A DNA stretch of 64,000 nucleotides, from contig CM063288.1 in assembly GCA_032173965.1 (NCBI GenBank), positions 16,100,501 to 16,164,500 of the forward strand, in the 5' to 3' direction. This stretch comes from Sitta carolinensis (taxonomy: Eukaryota > Chordata > Aves > Passeriformes > Sittidae). Both the position numbers and the translations under genes were made by a program. Below are positions 26,201 to 40,200 of the stretch, one piece after another (the first letter of the stretch is position 1; the number at the start of each line of letters is the position of its first letter). The notes beneath the pieces were generated by a model. It was not told the origin of the DNA and searched no databases. It saw only the letters and a list, made by a program, of their open reading frames with translations.

Positions 26201-29200
26201 CCCATCAGTAGTGAAAGTGAGAGATTGAGTGTGTAGCAAAAGAGAGTATGCTAAATAGCTTCTGGCCAGAGGGCTCAAATGTGTAGGAACAGAAATGGAA
26301 GGGCGACTATAAAAGTAGGGAGCAGATCTGTGTCTTATTCATTTCCTTTTCCAGTGCCAAAGTATAAAGGTGCATGTTTCTGGTAAGAAATCAGTCTGTG
26401 TGTCCAGGTGTCAGGAGCTTTTTTGTCCTTCTCCCATTCTTCCAGGTGTTCCAGTACCCCAAGGCCACCCTTTCCAGAGAAAAGGTCTTACCCATGCACC
26501 AGACCAGTGTTGATGGGGTAGAAGACATGTCCATGCTGGGAGATCTGCATGAAGCTGCCATCCTGCTTAACCTTCACCAGCGCTACCAACAGGGTAACAT
26601 CTATGTAAGTGCTCATTCCCTTTTGGCTTAATGGTTTTGTTTAGCCTCAGGGCTGCCACTTTGCATGGGATATTATCCTTGTCTCTTGAGGATAGGAACT
26701 GGGGGGGCTTTTTCTGCCTTGCCAGCTCCATCATCTCTGTGAGATCCTACCCTTATCAGAGGGGCCTCTTTGCCTCTATGGAGAAACTTTCAAAACATGA
26801 ATGTTCATCTCTGAGCTTTGTGGTAATTGTGCAGCTCTGTATCCTCCACAAACATCCATGTTTGACGAGCTGTCATTCACATTCCCCAGGTTCCCCATTA
26901 TGACTGTTCCATGGTCTGTAAGGCCAAGCAGACTGGAAAATGCAGCGTACGCAGGTTGTTGCTGAGTATCCCTCCTGATCCAGACAGATGAAGATACTGC
27001 ATAACAAAACTAGGAATTCAAACCTGTTACCTAACGCTTTTACATGCAGTTGTGCCTTTTTTTTGTTTGTTTCATTGCTTTGCTCTCCTTGCACAGATGA
27101 ATACTCATAGCATCTCCTGATTTCCCTCTCAGGAAGGAGACAAGTGTTAGGAAAGGGACTTCTTGGAAAATCACACCTGGGACAAGACATCCCTGGACTG
27201 TTGGGATGGCAGTGCTCTGCTGAGACTTGGAGTGAACAAGGAAGATAGATTACAAAGACTGCCTCACCTTGCTTTACTCTTACCTTGCTTGTCCATGCTA
27301 TGTGCACACAGAGTTTTCAGAATATGACAGAAAAAATGTAAATCTCTGTCCGTGTTGCATAGCAACAGTTATCAAGGCAACCAAACCATATGCACCCATA
27401 TTCCAGTACATTATCAGTAAAGTGACACTGTTTCTGAAACACCTCCTGCACTGGATGTGGAAGAGACTGTAAATTCTCTAATTCTCTCTCCATTTTTTTT
27501 TTTTCCTGTGGACGCCTTTGTCTGTCTGTCTGTCAGCACAGCCTTGTGACCCTGTGACAGTCCCCACTATTTTGATGGTCCTTATCCTCTGCTACTCCTC
27601 TTGTCCTGTGTTTGACACATGCTATGTGTCTGTGCAGGTTTTGACCCATTTGGTTCTTCTGTTTCTTCTTCCTCACACCTTAAAATGTGATGCAGGATTC
27701 TCTTCCTTTTCAGTCTGTGCCTCGTACCAGGAATGCCACAACAGCAGCAGTGTCTTAGCAGCTGTACCTCCTTAAGCCTTTCAGCTAGCTCTGATGTGTC
27801 ATTCCTTCTCTTATTCAGCATTAGTTCTGTGCCTTCTCCATCCATGCATAAAGGTGTTAAAGTTTAACACCTCTACACCACAGTTTTTCCTTAGCATAGC
27901 ACATGAATCTCAGATGTGCACCTCAGGTCTGAAATTTTGGAGATGTATGAAGGGGCCTGATCTCTTTAACATGCTCAGCACTGGGAAGAACCCCTCAGTG
28001 TAGGATTATTAGCCACACCATGAGCTCCTAAAGGGGATTTTTTTCTTATCAGGGAGTGTAGATAGCAGTATATCTAGACTGGTCTGGCACCCATAATTAA
28101 CTACAGCAATACTGACAAGCTCAACAGTACCTTTTGTTTTCCAGATAAATACTATTCAAACTCTACCCAACCACTGAAGGAAATTATGTGAGCATAGCAA
28201 CAGCCTGCATCTTCCCTCTTCATTCTTACAATTCCTGTATTCCTTAGTAAATTAGACCCAACTTAATGTGAATGATGTAAAAATGAGCCAGGGGCTATAC
28301 TGCCACATTTTGTGCTGTCCTTAGCTAAGCTGTGCCTAACCATCCAAGTAGGATCTATTGTCCTGAGAAGTAGGCTTGCCACATGTGGCTTGTCCTGCTC
28401 TGGAGAGTTCTTTGGGGACAATTACTTTGCTAATAGAGTAGCAGGCATGTACATGGTTTTACTGCTATTAAAAATTATGGATAGAAATTGTCTATAAGGG
28501 AATGCATGTGATGAGGAGACTACAGGTGGGTGGTGGAAAAGTTTCCTAGGAACACCTTTGAAAGAGATGGCTTTGAAAAGATGGATTAAGTTCTGGAAAG
28601 GACTTTCCATCAGTTCTCTGGAAAAGGAGCTCTGTTCCTAGTGAAATTACAGTGGAAAAAGCAAACTGAAATATCTGATAAGAAAAGATGCTGTGAAGGT
28701 CTGGGAGAAGAGTTAGAATGGACATTTCTGTCTTGTAGTCTCTGGACAATGCCTGTTCCTCAGCTGCTTGTACAATGCTTTTTCCCCAGTTAATGTTTTC
28801 TCACTCAATGCTTTCCCCTCTCTCTCCACCTCTCTAGCCAAAAATCATCTGCTTGCTTATTGCTTTCATTACCAATGAATTATACTTCTCCCCACAAAGG
28901 TCCCTGTCAGAGGATTCTCAGGACTTGGTCCATGATAGCGTGTTTATACTGATAACGCAATTTGGCTGAGGTGGTTTTTCCCCCGTGATGATCTCTGACT
29001 GCTGCTTTAATAAATGAGTTTTAAATATTTTGGGGACTACAGCATCTTATCAGTCTGGCTTCTGGCTTCAGAGCTTGGCATTGCTATTGCCTCAGATTTC
29101 ATTTGGCCTGATGATTCTTCCTTGTCATCAAGTGTTTAATTTACAGCTTCTCCAGTAGATACATTCAAATCCTTTTATACCTGTTGGGCGACTTGTAATT

Positions 29201-29776
29201 AGTTCATGGTTTGGAAATAATGCTAGATATTGTCCCTGACCACAAAGCTTGGCACCTCCTGCAGCAATCTAAGTGTCTACTTGACTATGTCTGCTGAGAA
29301 TGGGTATTCCTTGAGAAGAGCAGTCCAAGATATCCCTGTGAAGGAAGCCACCACACCAGCAGCATGGAGGCTGATCATATTACAAAGCCATCTTTAGGAG
29401 AGAGGTGGCACCATTGCTCTGAACTGCAGCTCTGACAATAACTGGATTTGAGCTGGTTGGCTGAGCCAAAAAGTCATGCCCCAAAAAGCAAAATTAATTT
29501 CCTTCTGACTGCACAAAATAATACATTTGAAATTCAATATTGTGCTCTGGGTATTTTATTTTAAATCTTGCTACCTCTTTCTTTGAACTGTGAGATTTTG
29601 AAAATACATATTTTCAAAATGAAATGTTTAGAATACGTAGAAATGTTTTGACTCGAAATCCAGAGCTTCATCTTCAGCTGTCAATTTTGATTTGGTTTAC
29701 CAAATGATTTAAGCAGCACCAAAGAGCACTGTTCAGCAGAAGAAAAATTATATGCTTTAGTGGTTCTTTGCACACA

Positions 29777-29810
<34 letters not shown>

Positions 29811-32800
29811 TCCAACTTTATTCAGGAGGTTCTTGAACCCTGCCAAGTCCCCTTTGCTCAGGACTGTGGATAGGGGCATTGAAGGTTTCTCCTGACACTC
29901 TTTCAGTCCTGGCTCTGCTATTCAGCTTCAAGCACAGTGCAAAGTAGCTGGGTATGAAGATGGCTTCATGGTTTTAAATTGTGTAAGCTTAATTTAACAA
30001 AGACAATCGGATAAGAATGTAATACTGTAAAGCTGCAAAATTCAAAGTGCCCCATCCATACCCAGCTGTACAGCTCCTTCTCTGGGGTTTGACATTCTTT
30101 GCCAAACTATGGAGCTCTCTGCTGAAACCCACTCTCATTATTTAGGCTTTTCTTCACCATGACTTATTTCAGGGTCTGGCTTTGTTGTGATTTTTTTTTT
30201 TTTTCCCCAGAAGCTTTCTTCATTTCCTTTCTGTGTTTTGTTTTTTCCCCGTAGACAAACATTGGTTCCATCCTGGCATCAGTAAATCCCTACAAACCCA
30301 TCCCTGGTCTGTACAGTGTGGATGCCATAGAGCTGTACAGGCAGCACCGGCTGGGTGAGCTGCCTCCCCATATCTTCGCCACCGCTAACGAGTGCTACTG
30401 CTGCTTGTGGAAGCGTCATGACAGCCAGTGTGTTCTGATAAGGTTAGAAATGGAGAACGGGATACTCCATGGCTGCATCACACGCCTTGCTCCTGCTGTT
30501 CCATTTGCATTGACATCTGCCTGAATAGCCACATCACCCTCCCTACCTTTGCCTGATCCCTGCTTGTCACAGCGGAGATGTCACATGTCTATTCCTAGAG
30601 CTCAGTTCTGTGCCATGGGTAGGATGGTCATCTGCTCTGTCGGTCCTGGATTTGTGAATGAAGTGTATGTTTTTTCTTAACAGTGGAGAAAGTGGAGCTG
30701 GAAAGACTGAGAGCACCAAGTTGCTCCTGAAATTCCTGTCAGCCATGAGCCAGACCTCCCTCGGGGCCCCTGTGTCTGAGAAGAGCACTTGTGTGGAAGA
30801 AGCCATCCTGGAAAGCAGGTACAGTCACCCTCATGGACACCTGGACTGCTGGGTCAGCCTGCCTTTGAGGGGCCCTGTCTCTGGGGGTCCCTGCCTTTGG
30901 GGGGCCCTGCCTTTTGGGGGCCCTGCCTTTGGGGGGCCCTGCCTTCTGGGCAGCCAGGCCATGGATGGAGGCAGACCTGGGTAGAGAGGGTCACAGAGCT
31001 GTGTCACATGAGGGAAATGCAAAGGTTGTGGTCTTGCTGGGATGCCTCACCCTGGCTGCTCTCCCAGCTATCCGTGGATAGATTAGGCTTCTCTCCAACA
31101 GCAGTGTGGAGTGTGTGTGGCAGCTGGAGAATTAATGCTCTAGCTCTCGATTGTAGCTGTCCTCATGGTGAGTCTCTGTCTTACTCCTGGTTTCCTCCCT
31201 GAGCCCATGTGCTCCCCCAGCCTCCCTGTGTTTCAGGCTGCTGGTATGTCTTGCCCTCAGGAGTCCCATGGGCCACCTGGGAGCTCTGTTGCTGTTCTGG
31301 CAAGTGATTTCATGGAGAAGCATCCATGGGAGCTGGCACCAGGGAACAGCCACCACCCACCTAAACCCTGACGAGGCATCAGGCAGGCAGGGAAGCACAT
31401 GGCACCTGAATCGAATGTGTTTAAGAGAGAAGCTGGCAGCAATGAGGGAATGGAGACACACTCCAGGGAAAATACTTCATGCCAGCAGAGGTCCTGACAC
31501 CCCTGAGGAACTATAACCCATGCCAGGGCAGGGACATCCAGGAGGGACCATGCCCTACAGGTGACCTATGCTGGAATAGGGAGATGAAGGGAAAAAGTAT
31601 CCTGAAAACTTGAAGAAGCAAAGCGTGGCTGAGGAAAACGAACAGTAAGAGGCAAAAAGCAGCAAAGAAAATAAGGAAGCAAAGAATGACAGAGAGAAGC
31701 AGTCCTGAGTGTGACCCCAGGCTCCTGTGCTGCCATGCTGAGGGAGTTGTTGAGGGAGTGGGTGTAACCTGAGGTAAAAAAGAAAGCTGAGGGTAAGAAA
31801 TGGATGGCAGTAGGTATTTGACTAGGTAAGCCTGGGGAAGAGGCAGGAAATACACATCTGTTTTAGTGTTTTTTTCCTTGTTTGCCTTAATACCTGAATT
31901 ATGTTTAATAAATTACATTAAAATTTCCAGCACAAGACTGTCTTGCCTGTGACTGAAGGACCTTGCTGGGGGTTCTGCAGTTTGGTACTGTCAAGGTTTA
32001 GGCTGCAGATTAGTCCCAAATAGAGCCTGTGATAGTTGCAGAAACCTCCAGTGGAGGCAGCTGTGGGAGCACTGTGGGTTTTAGGTCCTTATAAGCAGAG
32101 CATCCTTGAGCAGAAGGGCTGCTGCCCTTGGACCTGGTGTTCCAGAGACTGTTGGTGGATGATTTATTCTTTGCAGGTGTGCAGATCTTAGCAGGCATGG
32201 AGGCAAATTGGAAAAAGCTCGGAAGAGCAGTACAATCAGGATTCAAGATCTGCAAAATCTGCTTTAAGGCAAGCGGCTTAGAAGGCTCAAGCACTCTTAG
32301 CAGTTAAGTGTTAACTTGACAGTGATCCAGAGAGCTTATGATGGTGGGTAGGTGATTCTTGAGTCTGTCAGATGCCACAGCTGTGAGCTGGAGTGAAGAG
32401 ATCACAACCTGTTCCGTGTACATCTCTGGTGCTACATGAATCACTGCAATGTGAATGCAAGAGAGTCTGATTTGTTACCTCTTCTCTGAAGAGAAGAAGC
32501 CGATGGCATGGCCCAGATCCAGAAGCTGCTGCCACTCCTATGGACCCTACCTCATGTGTTAGGAGTTCAGCTGCACTTGCTCTAACAGTGGCCCTCCCCA
32601 GTTTCACTTATAGTGGATTTTTATGCTTGCAGCCCAGCACATACCAAGGAACAATGCTGGATTCTTTCTCAGTTTCAGACAGCATTGCAAACAACGTGTT
32701 CATCAGCATTCTATCATTTTCTTGGAACATTCATGCTCGGTGTATTTCTCACAAATCAGGCCCTCAAAACTCCTTTGGCACTGTTGATTTTGTCTCTTTT

Positions 32801-34238
32801 TCTGCCTGAAAATATCCACCAGTTCATTAAAAACTCTGCTAACTTTCAGCTTTTTTTCTTGCTTGCTTCACTCCGAAGCTCCCTTCTCCATGCTGGGTGC
32901 CACTGTTGACAACATAACCACCTTTCCTGCTATTCACCCCCCAAGTCTTCAAATCTTTGCCTTCAACTGTGCATCTGAATCCTGAAGCTGCATATGGTGC
33001 AGAATTTCCGAACTCCAGACTTTCTGCTGCCCTGCTGAAAGTGTTTCCCATTATTGTGAATGCATCCTGCCCACAATCAGCAAGCTGCCAGCATCACCTT
33101 CCTGATGTGCTGCTCTGCCTCACAGTTCACTCCTGGGATTGCTGCTGGCCATTTGCTTGGCCCGGGCCCTTGCCCTTGTGCCTGGCTGAACCAGCTCATG
33201 CCACCCTCTGCCTTGCAACTGCTCAGACACCCTCCTGCTCATTTCCCCCCTAAGCCTGATAGACTTTGCACTTGTGTGTGAGCTCATTGCCAGACTGCTA
33301 TAAAGGTATTTCCTTGTGCTTTTCTTACACAATTTAACATGATTTACAGCCACAAAGATTGGCTAGCTGGCTTCTACACTCTCACTGCATCTGTGGTGGT
33401 CATATAACATAACCCTGTCCTCCCTTTTTCTGGCTGTCCCCATTAATTCTATTGATTCATGGCAGTGGTGTGCTCAGTGGGATATTTCTGTGCAATGTCC
33501 TTATTTACATACTAGTTTCAGAGGTGTGGGTGTTGGAGTTCAAATTCTTCAGGGCAAGGAACTTTCCCAATCTGTGCACCTAGATTTCTCTAACTGTCAT
33601 TTCTATGGTTGTTTTGTGTTATAACAGAGAAATTTTCATTTCTGTCCTTGTTACTTGAAAGCGATTTTTTCAAGAGATGTTAGGAAAATACTGCCTGGAT
33701 TTTCCTGATGGTTGTTGTTTCCTTAACCACAGCTCTCCCTTAGCTAACACTCGCAGGGCCTGAAGCTTTCTGCAAGCTCCAGGGTGTCTCTAGTTGTGGT
33801 TATTTTTTATGCTGTATTTACTAACTTGTGAATAATCCCATATCAGCCCCAGTCTCCAGTGGGACTGCACAATAGATCTTTGGAGATGTTTAAAAGCCAA
33901 TATTTCTCAGGGTAATAATGGCAATAATTTTTGTTTAAAACTATGTATGTTTTAAAATTAGACATGAAAACACACAGGCTGTTCTTGTAGCATCTCTGTG
34001 ATTCCTTGCTTGTCAGCCCTTCAGATTATTTTGGAATTGGCTTAATTGCGGAAAGGAATATTTTAGTCCTGGATTCAGTGTGTCAGTTTGAGTGGTTTAG
34101 GCTTTTCCCTTGTACAGCTCTGTGTAGAAAGTACCAAGCATTTTAACTTTCTTTTTTTCCTGAAGATGGGAAGGTGACCAGCAGACAAAAATCTTCAATT
34201 TATGGCTGGTCTGACATTTGGTGATAGATTTATTTGCA

Positions 34239-34272
<34 letters not shown>

Positions 34273-37200
34273 ACCTGAAGTGGATAATGTCACTCTCTTA
34301 GAATGTAATTTTCAAATCTATAGTGTGTGTGTGTAGTCCCTCTACTTGGAAACCAAGTGGCTTATATCAGCCTAAGCAAGATTTAGGTAACAAGGGCTTG
34401 TGTGTTCCAGTATCAAATTTAAGTACCAAACAAATTGTTTGATTACTGTTTGTTAGTTTAAAGATGTTTGCCTGTAATTTTAAGAGATGGTTTATGAAAG
34501 GCAGAAGGAGAAAAGGTAGAATGAATATAGAGGTATGTGGTTTAAAGCTACAGTGTTTGCCGAATATGTCTGATGCTTCTGAAAATCCTTGGAAAAAATA
34601 CAATTGCATTCATGGGGTGTGCTGTGTTGAGGACACAATCCAGCTGGGTCTTGCCACCTTTCATTTCCTGAAGCCACACTGGTGGGGAATGCCTTTGACA
34701 GCGTGAGCACCAGCTGCCCATACATACTGGGGACTGATTTTATTAACTGCAGTCCCAAAGGTTTAAAATTTATCTAGCTGAGTGTTAAATTGCTCTTGCC
34801 ATCCTTCCTTTCCCTTGAGCTCTTCCTGCTTGTCCAGGCTGGTGCTGCAACAAATAAATCTCTCATGGCAGAACACAGCGTGTGAATGTCAAAAGACTGG
34901 GCACAAGCTTTGTTTTAATGGTATCCCATCACTAATCATATCTTCATTGCCTTGTTTCTACAGCCCCATTCTGGAGGCCTTTGGAAATGCCAAGACAGTT
35001 TATAACAACAACTCCAGCCGCTTTGGCAAGTTCATCCAGCTGCACTTCTCTCAACATGGACACATCCAGGGAGGCCGAGTAACTGATTGTATCCTTTTCT
35101 GCAGCGGAGTAGAAACGGGTTGAGTGAGCAATGAGGAGGAGGAGCTCAGTGTGGGTCAGGAAATCCCTCATCAAAGTTTATCAAAATCAATTTACAACTG
35201 TGGGCAAGTTTGCAGCTTAAAGAGGGAAGAGGTGTTTGTTTTGTGCTCTTCAGCACCTAACTCTCGGAACCTTTTGTCTCAGTACTACATTAGGTGGGCA
35301 CATAGTTTGACTTTTCACTTCGTTAATCTCAACACTTTATACTTAAAACCCTGGAATTTCTGTCTCGGAAGATCCCCCAAGGTTGATTGCATCCTGTTTG
35401 CTCCACATAAAATTGTTCACTTATCTTAGCTCTGCCAATGAATTCGTGATTGAGAAAAGTGAGGCCAAACTAACAATAAAGATATTCTGCACAATATTTG
35501 GGTGCAGAAGAGAATTATGAGTCCCTGTTTTGGGCTGTCATCTTCAGTGGACCTCGGAACCCTAGTCAGAGAATCACAGAATATCTCAAGTTGGGAAGGA
35601 CCCATAAGGATCATTAAGTCCAACTCCCTGCTCCTCTCAAGACTACCTAAAATGAAATCACATGATTTATGAACATTGTCCAGATGCTCCTGGTACTCTG
35701 TCAAGCTTGGTAACATGACCACTTCTGTGGGGAGCTGTTGCAGTGACAACAAGGACAGTGAAGACTGGATATAGTCAAACTGTGTTGTGCCATGATGAGT
35801 TTCTTTCCTGGATGTCCAGGTATCCCTCTGCCAAAGGCTTTGGCATATCTTTTGTCTCCATGAGGCAGGTAAAGCTGCCTGGCTGCATCTCTTGATGTAT
35901 ATTCAAAGCTGCTGCTGGCTGCAAACTACACCAATTACCACTGGAGTAGCAGCCAGATGAATTTACTGCTGTTGTAAATGACAGGCTTGCATTGTTTGGC
36001 CTCTGCTCTTTGTGCTATCAGGAGATTTAAGATAGCAGTCTCTTGCAGGAGCAATGAGAACTGATTCAAGACTTGCTGTGTGCAATGCAAACTTTCAGAT
36101 AAGAGTGGCCTCTAATCTTTCTAAGTGTCCCTAATGTGGCACATCTTTTGTTAGGTGTCTATGCTCTACCTAGCCCTGCCCTTTTAAATATCTCTTTGGC
36201 ACATCATACCTCCTTGGACAGTGAATAGAGAGCATGATCTAAGATAATGTTTAGAACCACTCTTTACCTGCTTTTCAAAGTGGCAGTTATTTCATGATTT
36301 GTTGCTTGTTGCAGGGTTCATCCCAATGTTTCTGTAAGATTTTTTGCCTATCATCAAGAAATCTGTGCTTCTGTCACTTGGATGTTTTTTCCTTAACATG
36401 CTGTTCAGATTTACTGGAAAAGGTAGGTATCACCTCTCCTGAGTGCTGGGCGAGCCCTCTCCTCAGGAGGGGTGGCAGTGCCAGATCACCTCCTGGACGA
36501 GGCTGTCTCCACTGCAGCATGTAGACATCAGCTCCTTAGGTGATACTACTGCAACTGTCCCAGCTGAGGAAGAGGCAGAGGAGCAGTGTTTGTTCTGTAT
36601 CTATCACAGCCTGTTCTCCCATCTTTGATAAACTCTGTGCCTTACAGAGAGACTCCAAGAAAGAACTGTTTACTGAAGAGAAAGGGAGAGAGAAGTGCCT
36701 GGAAACGCAGCTCCACATAGAAGAATATGGGGTACAACTCCAGATCCAGGCATCTCTGATTTGATATAGTTTACTTTGGGGTCAGGAATTCACTGAGGAG
36801 CAGGGCCAGAACCGACAAAGTTCAGTTTGTTCATGTGCACAGTTTGTTCGTGTTTGCTCAGTCGCACAGCCACAAAGATCTTGAAGTAGAATTTATTTAG
36901 ACAAAACCATCATTAAATAGCAAGAAGCCCCTCTTGTGTATTGTCCCTGGAGATTAACCTGCATCCTGGTCCTCTCTTTGCCTTTGCAGCCACAAGTGTG
37001 ATCTTTTCCTGCTGGCTACTCTTGTATTTTTTGTTTCAGAACAGGGTGGTACATCAGAACCCTGGGGAGCGGAATTACCACATCTTTTATGCTCTGCTAG
37101 CTGGTGTGAGCGGGGAACAGAAAGGTAATTTCATTTTCTGGGATATGTCCCTTGTCCTATTTCCAGTCCAACATATGAAGCAGGTGTAAGTCAGTTATAG

Positions 37201-40200
37201 CATGGATATTTCAGGTACTTGAAGGCCATATGGTGATTTAATGGGAAACAGAAAGGAGAGTTAAGAGAAAGAGACTGAGGATGACAGAAATTCCTTATGA
37301 GAAAAGACTTCAGGCATTCTGTGCTGACAGAAAAAGTATGTACAAAGTGATAAGGTGGTGTAACTGGCTTGAGGCAGAGGAAGGGTAAAGAGCCTTGATT
37401 CAGTTGCTGGTGGGAGCTGTTTGAGGAGCTCAAAGGATGGACTGATAGATCTGGTTTTAGAACAAATCTTCAGTATAGGTAATCGTAGAGAAAAGAATTA
37501 CAAAGACCTACATTCTTTTCAAAACGATCAAATCTTTTCAAAAGGATCAAATCTGCAGATGGTGTTGGAGATGTGGTTGCACAGCAGATATACAGAGACC
37601 TAATTCCGGTTTTACATTCAGTTTTGTGAACTATGTTCAGTTTTTAACAGCTGCTTAGCACTGAATGTCTTCAGAAATCTGACTGTGACTCTCTGAACTC
37701 TCTGTCAAGTGATGATACCTAATTTATTGGTCATTACCATATGTATAGTTAAGACTATTTTTCTGTACACTTTTGGTGCTAGAACTAAAATTTTTTTCCT
37801 TGAGTCAATTCAGTATGGAGATATTCTTCTGAGACTCTGCAGCTTGGGATTTGACTAAATAATTCTGTGTACTATCTGCAACCTTTGTTACAGCACACCC
37901 TCCTCTTCTATGAATTAAAAGACTGGTTGCTAAATAAATTGTTGTCTCTCCCTGCCTCTTTTTCTTCTGTTGCAGAGAGCCTCTCCCTCTATGAGCCAGA
38001 GTCTTACCGCTACTTGAACCAGTCTGGCTGTGTGAGTGATGAGAACCTGAACGATGTAGAGATGTTCAGTAAGGTGATGGTGAGTCCAGTCCTAACTCCT
38101 CCTGAACTTTTGGGTGCAGTCCTGTGGACTAAACATGCTGCATGGTATAGATCTCACAGAAGAATTGATTTTCCCAAAGCCAAAATTTGGTGTTCAACAA
38201 GTCCAAAACTCAAAACAGCTAAACCAAGACTCAAACAGTGGCTTTAGTGTACAGATATGGGGGAATTTGGGAAACAGTCAGTATGGACAATAATTTAGAA
38301 TGATAGAAAATTTGGGGGAGCAGAACCCCATCACATAATGGTTTGTGGGAGCCTTCTAGATAGCATGATTCAGGAAACCTCATGCTGACCATTAGAAGGG
38401 AAACAGTTTGTTCTGAAGGTACTGTTCTCCAGAAGTATTCCAGTTAAGTTATATCAAATCACCTCTTCTGAAAGACCACAGAGATTCAATAGACAACTGG
38501 AGGTTTTTTAACCTTTATCAGAGGTTAAGGGACTAGCAGGATGAATGTGCAAATTCATGTTTTATTTGATAAATGCTTGTTGGCTTGAAGGCTTTAATAA
38601 CGTAGGTAAAACCAGATAGGCAAGACGAGTAGAGTCAGCTTAGGATTTCAGTTGCTCCTGAAAGGGAGTTTTAAGGGAAGGAAACACCTGTATAGCAGAA
38701 GTTTCAATGGTAGTATGGCATTTATTCTTCAGCTGAAGAGATGCTGGAGGAAAGAAGGGAACTAGAACCCCAGAGTGCCCCACAGACAGGGTGAATGCAT
38801 GAAGACTAGATCCTACCCTTCAAAGTCAATTTATGCCCCAAGAAATCTGGCTCACATGCAGGCACTAAGAGGGAATGTGCCATGCTTCCTTATTATCTGA
38901 TAATCTCTTGCCAACCATCTAGCAGTTAATGCTGAAAGCCTGGTTTTAAATCTTGCTGCATAAATCTACTCTACTAAGAATGAATTAAGGAGGTTATGTG
39001 GATCAGAGTAAATTAAGTATCTTATGTGGATCCATCCTTCAGGGAAGAAAATAAGTGAGAATGTGGAAGCCATCCAGTAACATCTGTAACCTGTGCTGCC
39101 AGTGTTCAGGGTAGGGTTTCCTCACACAGGCACAAACATGTTCTTCCTGTGACAGACTGGCAGAAAAGTCCAACCTGAGGATGGGGCAAATGCCCACCTG
39201 CCAGAGGTGGCAATAGAGCAAATGTAAGAAAGAATGGGATATGGCAAAGATCATTGACAAATGTATAGCTCAGAGAGGTGCTGTGCTATCTCATTTAATT
39301 TGTATTCATGTTGCCAGTAATTCTGCGTTTTGCATCTTACACACACTGGACCTGGCTCCTGTGGTTGCATTGTATTTGGCTGTACATACAGCTAACATTG
39401 GCTGTTTGGTTTTGCATAGACTGCCATGAAGGTGGTGGACTTCAGCACTGAAGAAATCAGAGACATCTTCAAACTTCTTTCTGGCACGCTTCATTTGGGA
39501 AACGTTGAATTCATGACAGCTGGTGGGGCCCAGGTGACAACAAAAGCAGGTAAGTAGAACCCTAGAAACTTTGTAGACCATGCAAAGCTCCATAAGGCAC
39601 CCAATAAAGGTTTCTCCCTTTCCCCTTCTCCCTCTGTTGTGCTGGTCTGTCGTACCCTCACCAGGAGGTTCCCTGTAGTTTAACCCTACAAAAGCATTGC
39701 CACAGGGTGCATGGCTTCAGGGTACCAGAGGGATGTAGTTGGTCTGTGGCTCTGTGATCCATTTGTGCTCCTGGATATTATCAGACTGAGTCCACAGCCT
39801 CACAGTTTGTCTTTTGCTTTGAAAGAGATGGAAGAAATAGGATCAGGAAGGAGTCTGAGATAAAAGTGATCTATTTGAGACTTTCCCCCATCTTCATTTG
39901 AAGCAGTTGCTAGTGTGCACTGTGTTGCAGTTACCTCATCTGAGCTGGTCTGCAAAGTGAGTCCCAAAACAGACAGGAACAATAAATATGTATTACAAGT
40001 GCTTCAAGGCTTAAGTTAATTGCCTCTCTTCTTAATATCCAAGTTTAGCAATCCCGTGCTCAGACTACAGTATTGTGCTTTTACAAAAACATATCTTCTC
40101 ATGCAGTGTTTTGCTGGTGCTGAGTTTTACACAGGGTTTTGCTCTTCCTGTTTTCAGAAGGAGGGTTGACTTACATGAGTATCTGACTATGGTCCATAAT

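Larger units (their letters stand above)
26605..30254 (+). other. Intron 3 (3.7 kb)
   Basis: AT-richer than intron 1. Contains a perfect 12-bp-arm palindrome (29595-29620), a (GT)14 repeat (29783-29810) and a T-run before the exon 4 acceptor. No gene was recognised. Confidence 0.8.
30819..34963 (+). other. Intron 5 (4.1 kb)
   Basis: Holds the minisatellite at its 5' end and a T31 tract at 34241-34271. Remaining sequence shows no recognisable gene or CR1 element. Intron 4 just upstream (30443-30683) is only 241 bases and featureless. Confidence 0.8.

Noticed and set aside
37195..37440. Faint resemblance to CR1 reverse-transcriptase C-terminal wording in intron 8
   Set aside because: Only short scattered matches, below what I would call without an alignment.
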